DNA from: Hyparrhenia diplandra
Taxonomy: Eukaryota > Streptophyta > Magnoliopsida > Poales > Poaceae
NCBI GenBank assembly: GCA_015847255.1
Contig: JADLZK010005828.1
Span: 310,001 to 374,000 of the forward strand
Direction: 5' to 3'
Length of the DNA stretch: 64,000 bases
Below are positions 1-11,296 of the stretch, one piece after another; position 1 is the first letter of the stretch; each line of letters opens with the position of its first letter. Position numbers and translations under genes: made by a program. The notes beneath the pieces were generated by a model. It saw nothing but the letters and a program-made list of their open reading frames with translations. It was not told the origin of the DNA and ran no database searches.

Positions 1-2762
1 CGGAGCCGCTGGATTTCTTCCTCTGCACTGTGCAGGTGTTGTGACTTCTATCGTTTTTTGTTCTTAGTTTCAGTTTTGGCGAACTGTATTGCCTATTTTA
101 TTCTTCTCATAATACCGGTAGTTTCAATGTCGAAATGCATTATTGATCTCCCTGTGAATTTTAGGACACTAAGGTGTTGTGTAACTAGCGAAATATAGAG
201 TGTGAATCTTTTGCTTAATTCTTTAACTCATTGGTTCTTGATGACAGTAACACTTGAGCTAATAAGGGATTGTGGATTCTTTATTGTCATGGTACTTCGG
301 AGTACCTTTTGCCTTAACTTTTGTTTTCCTTCAACTACTGATTTTCTTTTGTGGGGTAAGATCATAAATTTCTGTTGTTTAGGTCTTTTTTCACATTTGT
401 GTGGGTAGTACAGTTCAAATTTTGGAAATCATTGGTCCTACAACAATTGTTAATTAATCTATACTTTTCTAGAATTCATTCTGTAACTTCTTTTACTAAT
501 TTGCTGAGGATCATTTACATCTCTCTGCATACCATGGCACTCCTTAAACTGTACTGCTAAAGGAAGAAAAACGTGTAATTTTGATTTTTGCCTTGTGGAT
601 AATGTAGTTGGATGCTGGCAAGGATCATTCTTTTCTAAAGCGTGTACTGTTCCTTGTCCAGACTTATTGTTAATGTAGGTTTCCAGCTTTACGATAAGAG
701 CAGATGAGATTTGCAATGACTTTTAACTAAATGAAAGGTACTGCCACACTGTTTTTTTTTTTTAAAAAAATCATTTATCTATCATTGTTGGCTGAGAACA
801 GTAGCATAATAGCAGTATAAATAGAGTGAGGCAGGCATGGAGCAGTTGGGAAAATCCTTGTGCTGAATCTGATTTACCATTTTGTCTATTGACAACATGG
901 CATTCTAGGAATGTCTAACTTAATGGAACCTGTCAAAGTAAGCATTTGGCTTTTTAGCTGTCTGGGAAAACAATTATTTTTGGAATGGGCTTGATATTTT
1001 GATTTTGACAAATTTGTGCTTTGTTGGCACCTAGAAATGTGCTTTTGTTTATGCCTACATTTCAAGTTTTTTTACACACACAGCAGGGTCACCAAAGTGG
1101 CTGCAAAAGCACTGTTGTATTTATTGTGACCAAAAAATGTCTACAGACTGGATATGGTTGCAACTTAAAACTTTTTCTGCCTCAAATAATTGATAAAGGT
1201 TCTCATAAAGTTGGTGCTATATTTACATGGTGTCTGCTCTTCACAGTTGTAGCTGAATCTAATTGTACCTGAATCTATTTTCTTGACCTTCAAAATTGTC
1301 CTCTCATCCCTCATGGACTACACCCCACGGTATATGGTGCCGCCGCTTCCCTCTCGCCTTCTCTACGTTTCTATAAAACGGTTTAGCCCTGATGCTTTTT
1401 GGTTTGGTGGTGCGGAAGATTCCGGACGAGCTGGTGGAGCACTACCTCGGCCGCAGCGGGTTTCACTGCCCCGACCTTCGCCTGTGAGTGCTCGTCCTCT
1501 TTCCTATCTGAGATCTGATCAGTGCCATGGATTAAAACTTAAAAACACAAATTGCTTGATTTCTTGCACACATAGTAATCTGATCTCGTGTTTTACAGAA
1601 TGAGACTGGTTGCTGTAGCCACCCAGAAATTCCTATAAGACATTGCTAGCAATTCTCTTCAGTGTTGATAGCATATTCAAGAATTAAACATAATCATTCT
1701 TTTCTTCCATGTGAATGTAAATCTTCTGTGCAATACTGCAATTCCATATTTTTGTTTGGTTTGGCAAGTTTATTAGGCTTCAACTTCAATCAAAATCCCT
1801 CCCTAACTGCTTGTGCTTCTGAAATTATTCATAGAACACATGGTTTTTTAAGGTGTCGCTTAGGCGATAAGGCTTGCTGGAAATCTAGGCATCCCTGTTG
1901 CCATGATCAAATAGAGAGGGAGGGAAGGAGAACTGAAGAATGAGAGGGGAGGGAGGGGAGGGAGGAATGAATGCCAAGAACTCGAGCTACTGCCATTCCT
2001 GCTGGCTCTGGAACAGGTGGCTGGCACAGAACTTGCTCCAGTCAGTAAATGGATGTTGCAATCAGTAATAATGGATGTTGCAATCAGTAATAATGGATGT
2101 AGCAGTTCACCGCAGTTCACCTTAACTGAATCGAGTGTTTTACATGCTTTTTTTGGTTTGACTGAACCGAGTGTCAAGTGTGTTTGATTTTCCAGCCTTT
2201 ATACTATGATGCATTTGTGTTTTGCTTCCTGTACATAAAGTTTCTAGCTCAAAGATAACATTTCCTGAATTATGAAGCATTTGGAATACCATCAGAGAGT
2301 AAATGTTTTGAAAAGGAAACTTTCAGTTATGTTAAAAGTGTTCTTGTGAATAGTTAGATAAAAACGCTAAGTTTACGTTGTTAAATTCATGCTAGCTACA
2401 CCCCTAGACTATCGTTTCAGAAATGAAAATATTTCAGTATCCCAAATGATGTACGGAACCTACATATTATTACAGGATAATAGGCATGTGATAATATGTA
2501 GGTTCCGTACATGCCTATCATCAACAAAAGAATTGAGTGTTAGTAGCTTTGCTGTTTTATATTCTCACATGTACTAACATATCGTATAGCTGTTGTTCTC
2601 TTATACACAGCCACTGAACCACTGAAGCGCATGAGACTGGCCGAGATATTATGGCAGCAACTTCATCAACAAGCGTTCAAGCACACACCGATAACAAAGT
2701 TGGAGGCTATATTGTCCCCAGTCCGCAGCTCTGAGCCAGATCGAAGTTGGAAACCTCATTAG
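1..2762 (+). CDS. Last two exons of an unidentified gene
   Basis: Exon 1 is cut by the window edge and ends at 35 before a GT donor (TGTGCAG/GTGTTG). The last exon runs 2611-2762, from an acceptor after TATACACAG to a TAG stop. The two exons join in phase (one base carried over) and read through. The last exon encodes about 50 residues rich in Leu, Gln and charged residues, including RMRLAEILWQQLHQQ and ending SEPDRSWKPH. I do not recognise the family. The 2.6-kb intron holds a TAF10 fragment and a perfect hairpin, both described separately. The splice signals and matching phase are visible in the sequence; that these are the final two coding exons of one gene is inference. Confidence 0.45.
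1301..1662 (+). pseudogene. TAF10: TAF10 (TFIID subunit 10) gene fragment
   Basis: Three short pieces match the conserved histone-fold region of TAF10 in order. LSSLMDYTP is at 1301-1327, KIPDELVEHYLGRSG then FHCPDLRL at about 1413-1483, and RLVAVATQKFL then DIASNSLQ at 1599-1662. TAF10 is a subunit of TFIID and SAGA in the nucleus. The second piece ends at a plausible donor and the third starts after a TTTTACAG acceptor, so this is a genomic copy with introns, not a processed one. A TAA stop interrupts KFL-DIA, a conserved Thr is replaced by Met, and the N-terminus and C-terminal tail are absent. It lies in the intron of another gene. It is most likely a dead partial duplicate. Confidence 0.75.
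2450..2511. repeat. Perfect 21-bp inverted repeat with 20-base loop
   Basis: The 21 bases at 2450-2470 are exactly the reverse complement of 2491-2511. The loop sequence at about 2475-2489 (GATAATAGGCATGT) is itself repeated inverted, with one mismatch, at 2510-2523. The two inverted pairs interlock, which looks like a local template-switch event. It sits in the intron before the last exon of the upstream gene. Confidence 0.85.
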
Positions 2763-4488
2763 CGGCGCTAGAGATCAGAGGCACCTCAGGAACTAATGCC
2801 AATTTGCTACTGTCACTTTTACTATATGCACTATGTTGTGTTGTGCCATCTCATAAACTGCCTCCTCCGTGTTCTATCCTAAGATTGTTCGGTGTAACGT
2901 TATGTACTGTTTGGATAATTACCATCCTGGTATATATATATATATACGTACATATATCTCTCTTGCAGCTGAACCGTTGTATTCGTTCTTTGTTATCATT
3001 ATTACATTTCTCGGATAAAGCTGTGGCCATGGCTCGCGCGCCCATGCGCGCGCAAATCACTAGTATATATACACTTGCAGCCTGCCAGCCTTATACAATG
3101 CCTCTGCCCTGTACAATGAGTGGCTGCTAGTCTACTGCCTCCTCCGTTGAGGGAATCGGAATTCACGCACGGCGCCGATCGCTTTGCTTCCGCTGCAAAT
3201 TCCTATTCTATAAGGCTACTAGTGTGCTACGTGCCCTAATTCAATTCCAACATGTTAGTAGTCTTTTAGTTGTAGTATAGGATGCAAGCAATCGATGGGC
3301 CGTAGCTTCACCCGTGTGGAGCGGATGCACTTGGGAGCCGATTTTCTTTTTTTATGCAGCGTTTGGTCAAATACAGCAGCCTCTACTTGTATCTAGAAAG
3401 GGTGAAATGTCCATAATATGATGAAGACTTTCCCTGAAGCTCTCGTGATGGTGGGGTGAACAGGAAGGATCCTGTAGGTCGCTGTGTTGAAGAAGGATGG
3501 ATGTTTAAGTTTTCTGTTTGTGTTGGTTATCAGCCTGAGAACTTGTGGCTGTTTTGTTTTTTTTTCATTCGCCTGCCAAATGAGGCATCATTGTGGCGGT
3601 TTGGTACTATAGTTAGATAGACCTCTATCTGCAAAGCTGTAAACTGAAACGTGGTTTGTTGCTTCGGTTAATAGACGAGGGCTTGACCCTTTAATTTTAA
3701 AAAATGTCCATAATATCTTTTTTTATACGACGGTGGCGGCACAATGTTTTTCAAGAACGGGCTCTTGGCAGACGAACTGTTCGATGCTGAGAATGCAGAG
3801 TGCTGCGGCGGCGGCTCTCCTTTGCATCGACAAGCATGTGTGGGAGCAAGCGCGGCGGCTGTTCGCCGGTTCCCTTCCAACAGTCCAGCCACGGAGAACC
3901 GGCGGCGAGCCGGCGACTGTGCCCCGGAACCCCGACGCCCATCCCTTCCCGCCCCTCAGACATCGCGTGGCTGGCTTCCAGCGGCAGTCGAGCTCGACAA
4001 TGGCGTCTTCTCCTCCCCCTCCCCTGTTGAAATGGACCTCGGATCGGCCCGGCCTGCTGGAGAGACCGTGCTTCACGGGCCGCCCCAGCACGAAAATCGT
4101 CCCGACAGGCCGTTCCTGGGCCGTCGGTCAGGCCCGCGTGCCTAGTCGGCCCGACCAGCATCGTGCTGTGCCGGGACGATGCCCAGGTATACTGCTGGGC
4201 ACCACGTCATTGAGACCCCATTCTATCAGGGACCCACGCGTCAGCGACTTCACGTGTCTACAGGTCAAGCAACCGTAGCCGTAGCCCGTAGCCTCCCGGC
4301 GCCGAACCGCCGAACCGCCTCGTTCCCTCCGCCGCCCACCGCCTCGTTCCTCCTCCGCTGCGGCGTGCGCCATTTCTGCCCACGCCGAGAGGACACAAAA
4401 GCCTTGCACAGTTGCACTGCAAGACACGAGAGGGAAGAATCCAGAACCTACTGCGTACCACACACAGCAAAGTGCGGAAGAGGCAAGG
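2763..4488. other. Intergenic and upstream region of the ABCD2-like gene
   Basis: No gene is supported here. From 2763 to about 3700 the sequence is AT-rich 3' flank with a short (TA)n run near 2932-2946. From 3730 to 4488 it is GC-rich, with open frames on both strands but no splice pattern or known domain. This is what a grass CpG-rich promoter and 5' leader looks like. Confidence 0.5.
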
Positions 4489-7400
4489 ATGCGGCGGCGG
4501 TCATCGACTCCCATTCCCATATGCTTCCCCTCCACTGCGCCGCCTCCGCAGCTACCGCCTCTGCTGTTGTTGCCGCGGCCACCCCACCGCCTCGCGCCCA
4601 TCCTCGCAACTGGCTCGCGGACTCCCGCCCCTCTGTCTGTCGCCTCCGCCATGCGCCGGCGCGGTCGCCGCAGGGCCGCGCCCCCACCGGTCGCAGCCGG
4701 CGGCGGCGGGGAGCTTGCTGCCCCCGATTCCCACGAAAAGGTGATGCTCTGCTGGCTTCTCTACTCTACCCGGTTGTGTGCATTCGCGCGTCATCGGCTC
4801 GATCTTCGCTTTGTTTAGTTCTCTATGATTCTAGTGTTCATATAGTAGTGGACTGTTCAAATTCCGAGTCTCCAGGTTTCGGTCCGCGATGCCACCGCCT
4901 CATTGGCTTCTAGGTTTGTACTGCTGGTCCACTGCATTGTTAGATTGAATTCGATGTGGACTTGTTCGACTGCTGTCTGATCTGAGGCCATGCGACAGTT
5001 AGATGTTTAGTAGATAGATATCAAATTAAGGGCATGTTTGGTTGCCAAGGTACTAGGGACTAGGGACTAGGGGAGAGGGAGGTAATAACAGTACCAGCAT
5101 CAACAAAAGCCACAGGGCTAACTCTTGGGTTGGACATGTGGTGGATTGCTGATTTTCATGCACTCAGCGCTCCTATCCTAAGATAATTCTTTGGTTATAA
5201 TCCATTCTCTCAAGTTTCTCAGCTTTTCGTAGCACAATAGTTTACTAATATCTCGAAGGGAACATGTCAATTTACACAAGTGGTTCATATTGAACCAGGA
5301 GCTGTCTCTACCATGCATAAGCATCCTTAACAACAATTTGGCTTAATCTGCAGTTTCTGTTTTATGGAAGCCGTTTGTAGAGTCCAAACCACTTCGCCTA
5401 GCTGTCTAGATCCAAGGCTTTGAGCTCTCCCTCCAGATGTCCCGGAGACACCATTAAAAAGTTGCTTGCGGTTTTCTTTCCTGAAATCCAGCTGCTTATC
5501 TCCTCCTTTTAACAATATGCCCATGCAAAACTAGCACTGAATGCACTGCACTAATATCTGCACTGAATGCACTAATTTCTGCACTGAATGGCTCCACATC
5601 CTTAAACTTCATTTGTGGTTTCTAGCAGTTTTTATGGGCAATTTTTACTGCTTGTATTTGCATCTATCTTACTTTCTTTGTTTAATATTCCAGTGTCTTC
5701 TATTTATGTTCGTACAAATGTATAATATTCCAGTGTCTTCTATATCTGTTTGTAAAAACCTAATGTTCTGTTTTTTTCAACTCATAGTTTCAAAATTTCT
5801 TTCACTGTTATGCAGTTCTTTGTCTTGAGAGACTATGCAAAAGAAACTCTTTCTTTGAGATGGCGATCTTGGATGACAAGTTATTATATGAAGCGTTACT
5901 TTAAAAACAGAACTTTTTACAAGATGCAATCTCAATCAATAATTGACAATCCTGACCAAAGGATAAACGATGATCTCAGCGCATTCACTAGAACAACATT
6001 TGCATTCTCTCTCACACTTTTCAATGCTGCTGTGGACTTGGTATCATTCAGCAACATCCTCTATGGAATCTACCCACCATTGTTTATTATTCTTGTTGTC
6101 TCCTCTCTTGGGGTACTGCTATTAGTGTCTTCCTTGGTAAGGTATGTATTTGTCAATCATATATAATTTGCATAGAATTATGTGGACAGAACTAATAGTT
6201 GCTTATGCTTGTATCAACAGAATTTGGTCAGCTTGAACTTCATGCAAGAGAACAACGAACCTGATTTTTCGTTACGGACTTGTCCGTGTTAGAGAGAATG
6301 CTGAATCGATTGCTTTCTATGGTGGTGAGGAAAATGAATTACAACTTTTATTGATCGGTTCAGGAGGGCTTTTGATAACCTAAGTGTAACCATTACTTGT
6401 TTGTTATCCCTTCATTGCCTTTTTTTAGTTTCAAATACATTGAAACCACACTAAACTATTTATCTTTCAGTGATGGCAGCCATATTAATGGCAGTTGGAA
6501 ACTTGGAATAGAGTATGAAGTTTGGAAACTAACCATAATTAGAAAAAACAGAACTTGCTTGTTTCCAGTCCTTCCTTTGTCTTTCTAGAGACAAATATTA
6601 TGTAATTTGCTTGAGCTGTTCAAATACACTAAAAGCTCTGACTTAGCAGAAATATGCTTCATCATTTTCTTTTGCCAAATGATGTTTGCCATTAGTAAAG
6701 CAGATCACTTTATTTCTATATCATGGTTTTCTCTGCGACAAGATCTGATAATCATGTAAATCATACCTCTTGGGTAATAAATTTTCTTAACAATCATATA
6801 CAAGTTGTTGATCCTAATATACTCCAACAAGCTGCTAATAATGGTGATACCGTGGAAGGTGAGGAACTTAGCCTGGGGAGGTGTGGGTCTACACCCCTAC
6901 CACCCAGGTTTGAGTATTCTTCAACTCGAATTTTGGTGCCTATTTTATTCTTATTTACATGCCACATAATTCTTTTGTAGGTTGGTTTAGTTCTTTTACT
7001 GTCAGAGTTGCTGGCTCTTTGTGTGCTCTACTATTGACTTATCACAATGCAGCTGCTCTGTATTTATATTTAGCCATAAATTCCTACTGTTAAATATTTC
7101 CAGGCTGGCCAGTTCATATATTTTATTTTATGTTTCAGGAATTGCTGATAGCTTCTCGGAATCTGAAGTTTTTCACCAATGGTTATCAATATTTGATTCG
7201 GATTCTGCCAGCTGTTGTTGTTGCTCCAATGTACTTCTCAGGGAAAATTGAGTTTGGAGTAATAAACCAATCAGTGCCCACTTTCAATCATATTCTTAAT
7301 GATTTCTCTCTCATTGTTTTCCAATTTCAATCAATTAGTGCATTCTCAGCAGTTATCGATCATCTAGGTGATTTCTCTCTCCTTCCTTCCTGTGTGCCTG

Positions 7401-8961
7401 CCTCCCTCCCTCTGTTAACGTGGTTAACTATAAATTCTTCTTAATATAGGTGAATTTAATGATCTATTGGATGGTGAGTCCTCTCTATCTTCTCAACGTG
7501 ATGGCATTGATGGGATCAACGTTGTTTTCAAAAGCAGTCGTCCTTCTGTTCTTAGTTCTGATGAATCATTAACACAATCTGATCCATGCATGGTTCTGGA
7601 AATTCATAACTTGACATTGTTAACACCAAGAAGTGGAAATGTTCTTATTATTGGCCTCACTATGGAACTAAAAGACAAGGACCATCTACTGGTATTTCAT
7701 TTCTTTAACTACTTGCATATTCGGCAAAATAAATGTTAGCTCTGACACAGATCACTGAGGTGATATGCTTATTTTCACTTTAGATGATGGGACCTAGTGG
7801 AAGTGGGAAGACCTCACTATTACGTGCTTTGGCTGGCCTCTGGACTAGTGGTACTAGGGAGATCATATGCGAGAGATTCTATGCAGCTTCAAAAATCAAA
7901 TTCAAGTTCTGATGAACCACCCAACATGAATTCAGAAGGTGGAAAATTGTTGAGAAGTTCCAATCAAAGAAGAGACAATGGCATATTCTTCGCCCCACAA
8001 AGACCATATATGGTTTTGGGACCACTTCGTCAGCAGTTGCTCTATCCTACATGGACTGAAGATGCTCATCACTCACCAGATAATGATGCTCAAAATTCAG
8101 GTAGCTATTCTTATGTTGCTCAAAATTGTTTGCCGTAGGATGTTGAACGAAGAACTTGAATCCATTTGGATTGTGTTAGGAAAAAACTTTTAAGTATACG
8201 TGTAAAAGTCATGGCAACATTTTCCTGAAATATGCATGTGCATTTATCCTAATCCTTTCTCCTTTAACATAAATAGCAGAACATCTTCCTTTTCTGTCTG
8301 AAGTCTCCACATCAGATGGAGTCACTGCCAAATCTGAGGTGCCCACAACGGCTGAACTGATCAAAGTCCTTGAGATTGTTAAGTTGGGCTACATATTTCA
8401 TCGTTCTAATGGCTTGGACCCTATGCATGACTGGCCCAGTGTTCTTTTGCTGGCGAGCAGCAGCGTCTTGCATTCGCCCAGTTGTTACTTGCTATACCCA
8501 CTTTGGTCCTACTAGATGAGTCGACAAGTGCCCTTGATGAAGCAAATGAGGTAAACTGAATTCTTGTTACACTGCTATACTTTTTGCTTGATTATTAGTA
8601 GGCTTAGATAATTATTAGATTCATAGCCCATCGAGTGGCACAAATGTTTTCACCCCATTACAAGTAGAAGAAAAGGAAGAGGTTGGTGTTCTAAGGCCAT
8701 ACCTTTGTATGGATGAAGAACTTTCCGCACCTACTTTGAGGTCAACTCTAACTAGTTTTATTTGTGGCACAGGCTCATCTACGTAGGCCCTGTACATTAC
8801 TTACATAAGCATCGGACACCGGAAAACACTTAACAAGTTCCACAACAAGGCCCTGTACATTTCGAAATATGATTCCTCAGACACAAATCTACGTAGCTGG
8901 GAGCTAAACCCCACATACCAGTTTCCAGTTGAAGAGTTGTCTCCATTCCCTTCATCATAAC
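4489..8961 (+). pseudogene. ABCD2: Degraded ABCD2-like chloroplast ABC transporter gene
   Basis: Plant ABCD2 proteins are half-size ABC transporters of the PMP70/ALD family, predicted in plastids. Exon 1 (4489-4740) encodes a Ser/Arg/Pro-rich leader like a transit peptide. Recognisable exons follow at 5816-6141 (FVLRDYAKETLSLRW), 6221-6385, 7139-7367, 7450-7691, 7784-8100 (Walker A GPSGSGKTS), 8280-8550 (LLDESTSALDEAN, Walker B and D-loop) and 8773-8961, ending EELSPFPSS-stop. All have GT/AG borders. The exon for the first membrane helices, between exon 1 and FVLRDY, is missing. Single-base shifts break the frame near 6110, 6265, 6351 and 8452; the last one falls at the ABC signature region. 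The final exon has lost about 12 bases with a frame change. The missing exon makes a full transporter impossible, so this is a pseudogene or at best a truncated relic. Confidence 0.85.
4741..5815 (+). other. Intron of the ABCD2-like gene, early exon absent
   Basis: I see no trace of the expected membrane exon here. The stretch holds a transposon-like start near 5032 (GGGCATGTTTGGTTGCCAAGG), a short tandem repeat of GCACTGAATGCACTAAT type at 5536-5590, and a roughly 40-bp direct repeat around ATAATATTCCAGTGTCTTCT at 5680-5750. A transposon insertion followed by deletion may have removed the exon. Confidence 0.4.
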
Positions 8962-9460
8962 TTCAGTAACTTCAGTATTTGTCCCCTGGTTGCCCTTCCT
9001 CACTTTTGGTCTGACATTTCGCCCCAACCAGAAGTATGGCTCACCCGTTAGGAGTCAGGTACTGCCATAGTGTTACAAGATTGCTGCTGCCATACCACGA
9101 CTAGCCGACCCGGGCTGCAGGATAGGATAGTTTATCTTTCCATGTGCACCCAGACCTTAGAGAACACTATAGAATGTACTTTGGTTCAAAGACCAAAATC
9201 ACATATATTATTAACAAAAAGATAGAGTATTTCTATGGACCAAAGCAAAACTTGTACACTAGAATTTCAAATGTTAACCTGATGTGCTGCAAGTTCAGAG
9301 ACTTGCAGAGAACAAACACGCCAGCAGTGACTAGTTCAATTCAGTAAGCTTGCGAATAGTTCAAGTACTGCTCAAGATTACTGTATTTGCAGTTCAGTAA
9401 ATAGGATATCTATTTCGCATTAGCGAACATGATATGCGGCAGCGGCTCATAACCATCGAG

Positions 9461-10736
9461 TCACCCAAAACCCATGACCTTGGGAGCCAAGCGCAGCAGC
9501 GGCTGGAGCGTGTCCGGCGAGAACTTGCGCGCGAACAGGCTGCAGATCCCGTCACGGGCGCCGTTGTAGAAGCAGCGGTTGCCGCCGTCCTCCCTGATCT
9601 TGGTGATGAGCTCCTCCGTCACCTCCGCGCCGTCGTGGGTGTGCGGGTGCATCCCCTGCGGCCGCTTCCAGTCCGCGTACGTGAGGCTCCGGTTGGCGTT
9701 CCGGGTCCACCCGAGCAGGTTGAGCAGCGTCGGGAGGTAATGCTCGTCGGTGAGGCAGCGCCACCGGCCGACGCAGAAGTCGCGGAACATCTGGATGTAG
9801 GGCTCGTCGGCGACCACCTCGAGCGCCAGCGCCCGGTCCATCTCGAACCACTGCGCGCCCTTGCGCCAGTGCTCGATCGTGATGTTGGTTTTCTCCGCGA
9901 AGAACCTGTCGTAGCGCTGCCGGCAGTCGCCGTTCCCGTAGCTGTCCACGAAGCTGGTGCCGGAGCCGGTGAGGAAGGCGTACACGGTGCTGAAGCTGTA
10001 GACGGGGATGCACGCCTCCGACAGCAGCACGAAGCGCTCGTTGCCGTCGTCCAGGAGCGCGCTCGCCAGCAGCCGGCTCTCTGCCTCCACCAGGTTCACG
10101 TGTCCCCATTTCGTTTCCTGCAGGAATAGCCAGCATGCATTTCCATGGTTGCGCTGGAGTTGCAGAGCATTTTGGCATTTTACAGTGCTAGAATTTTGGT
10201 TACCTTGCTTGGGATCATGCGGCCGTAGAAGACGGAGTCCGGCGGCGGCGAGCCGGTGTAGGAGGGATCAGTGTGCACGTAGATGGAGTAGAGCTCGTGG
10301 TGCCCCGCGAAGAACTTCTCCCACAGAGGGCGTAGCGGCAGCTCCCTCTCACCAGGAACAAGAAGGCAATCTTGGGCACACGGCGGTAAGGCGTGCGACG
10401 CGCCTTTGGCGCCATAGACGCCCTCCAGAACAGCTCCTCGTCGGTCATGTTGTGGATGACGCCGCTTGGCGCAAGCAAGTCCATCAGCCCCATTCGTAGG
10501 TTCTGTCGTGTTGGCAACGTCAATGGCGTTGTTGCTGCTGGTGGAGGAGGCGGCGGCGGCGGCGTTGTAAAGGGTGGTGATGCGACGAAAGTGGTGTAGC
10601 TGTAGATGTTTGGAAACTTGGCTATGGACGCCATGCCTAGGACAAATCCCAAGGAGACGAAGAGAAACATATGAAGCACATACATGAGTTTCCCCACTGA
10701 GCGTGACGCCCGCGTGGGCTTGTTTGTGTCCTTCAT
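9461..10736 (-). CDS. GT14 core-2/I-branching-like glycosyltransferase A, frameshifted
   Basis: Two exons, 10736-10204 and 10117-9461, joined by a short GT/AG intron (IPSK / ETKWGHVN). The protein is a type II Golgi membrane protein: a signal anchor (VLHMFLFVSLGFVLGMASIA), a Pro-rich stem, then the plant GT14 (DUF266) domain with VIHNMTDEELFW, NERFVLLSEACIPVY, WRKGAQWFEMDRALALEV and the terminal VMGFG. GT14 members act on Golgi glycans; rice BC10 is the best-known plant relative. The substrate here is unknown. In exon 1, around 10343-10345, the frame shifts: FLVRG must change frame to continue as LPLRPLWEKFFAGH. One extra G would repair it, and the summed exon length (1190) is one short of a multiple of three. 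It is either newly broken or a base-calling error. It is the first of three tandem paralogues, all on the minus strand. Confidence 0.85.
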
Positions 10737-10754
10737 GGCTTAGTCTCAAGCTAG

Positions 10755-10812
10755 CCAGTGGCATGAGCGTGAGAGAAATGCATGCAGCTGGCCAGCTGCT
10801 GCCTTGGTTATA
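10755..10812 (-). promoter_or_regulatory. Core promoter/5' leader block of GT14-A
   Basis: On the minus strand a TATAACCAAGG block lies at 10812-10802, followed by GCATTTCTCTC and the ATG at 10736. The same TATA-containing block and GCATTTCTCTC motif occur at the same relative place before GT14-B. This suggests a shared, duplicated core promoter and leader. TATA-box function is inferred. Confidence 0.45.
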
Positions 10813-11296
10813 CTACTGCTACTGCTGGTGAGATTGACTCGTTGTGCAAATTGACATGGCTTGTTCGTGAAAAAGTTTGGAGTATTCAGTAAGCTATCTA
10901 GTATTACTGGACAATATGAGCCATAGGTTCAACTCCCGCCCCTTTGCTTCCGGTAGTAGTAGTGAAATATATAAATAGCATATTTGTCACTTTGTGAAAT
11001 AAATTGTAAAAGAAATAAACATACGCCCTTGGTGATAAGCAAAGACCAGTACGCAGTATAATTGTGTGCACAAACAGGTTATCCTAGCCCTTAATTTATC
11101 TCTTCTGCGTCGTATTAGATTAGATGCATAATAAGTGCATCTCGATGGGTGACTACAAGCAATTATATATACCATTCCATTGTAGATGCGTAAGAGAGAC
11201 TTATTAATCAACTTTGACCTCGGGTCAAAAGTTTTTTTTTTTGTATGTACGTAACAGGAGAGGTCAGAAGAAATTTCATCTAAAAGAGGCAACAAT

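Noticed and set aside
3733..4278. 181-residue plus-strand frame before the ABCD2-like gene
   Set aside because: GC-rich, with equally long frames on both strands, no domain and no splice partner. Better explained as promoter or leader.
9434..10178. Long open frames opposite and alongside the GT14-A exons
   Set aside because: They are GC-driven shadows of the real exon, rich in Arg/Val/Ala, without domains. The same shadows occur opposite GT14-B and GT14-C.
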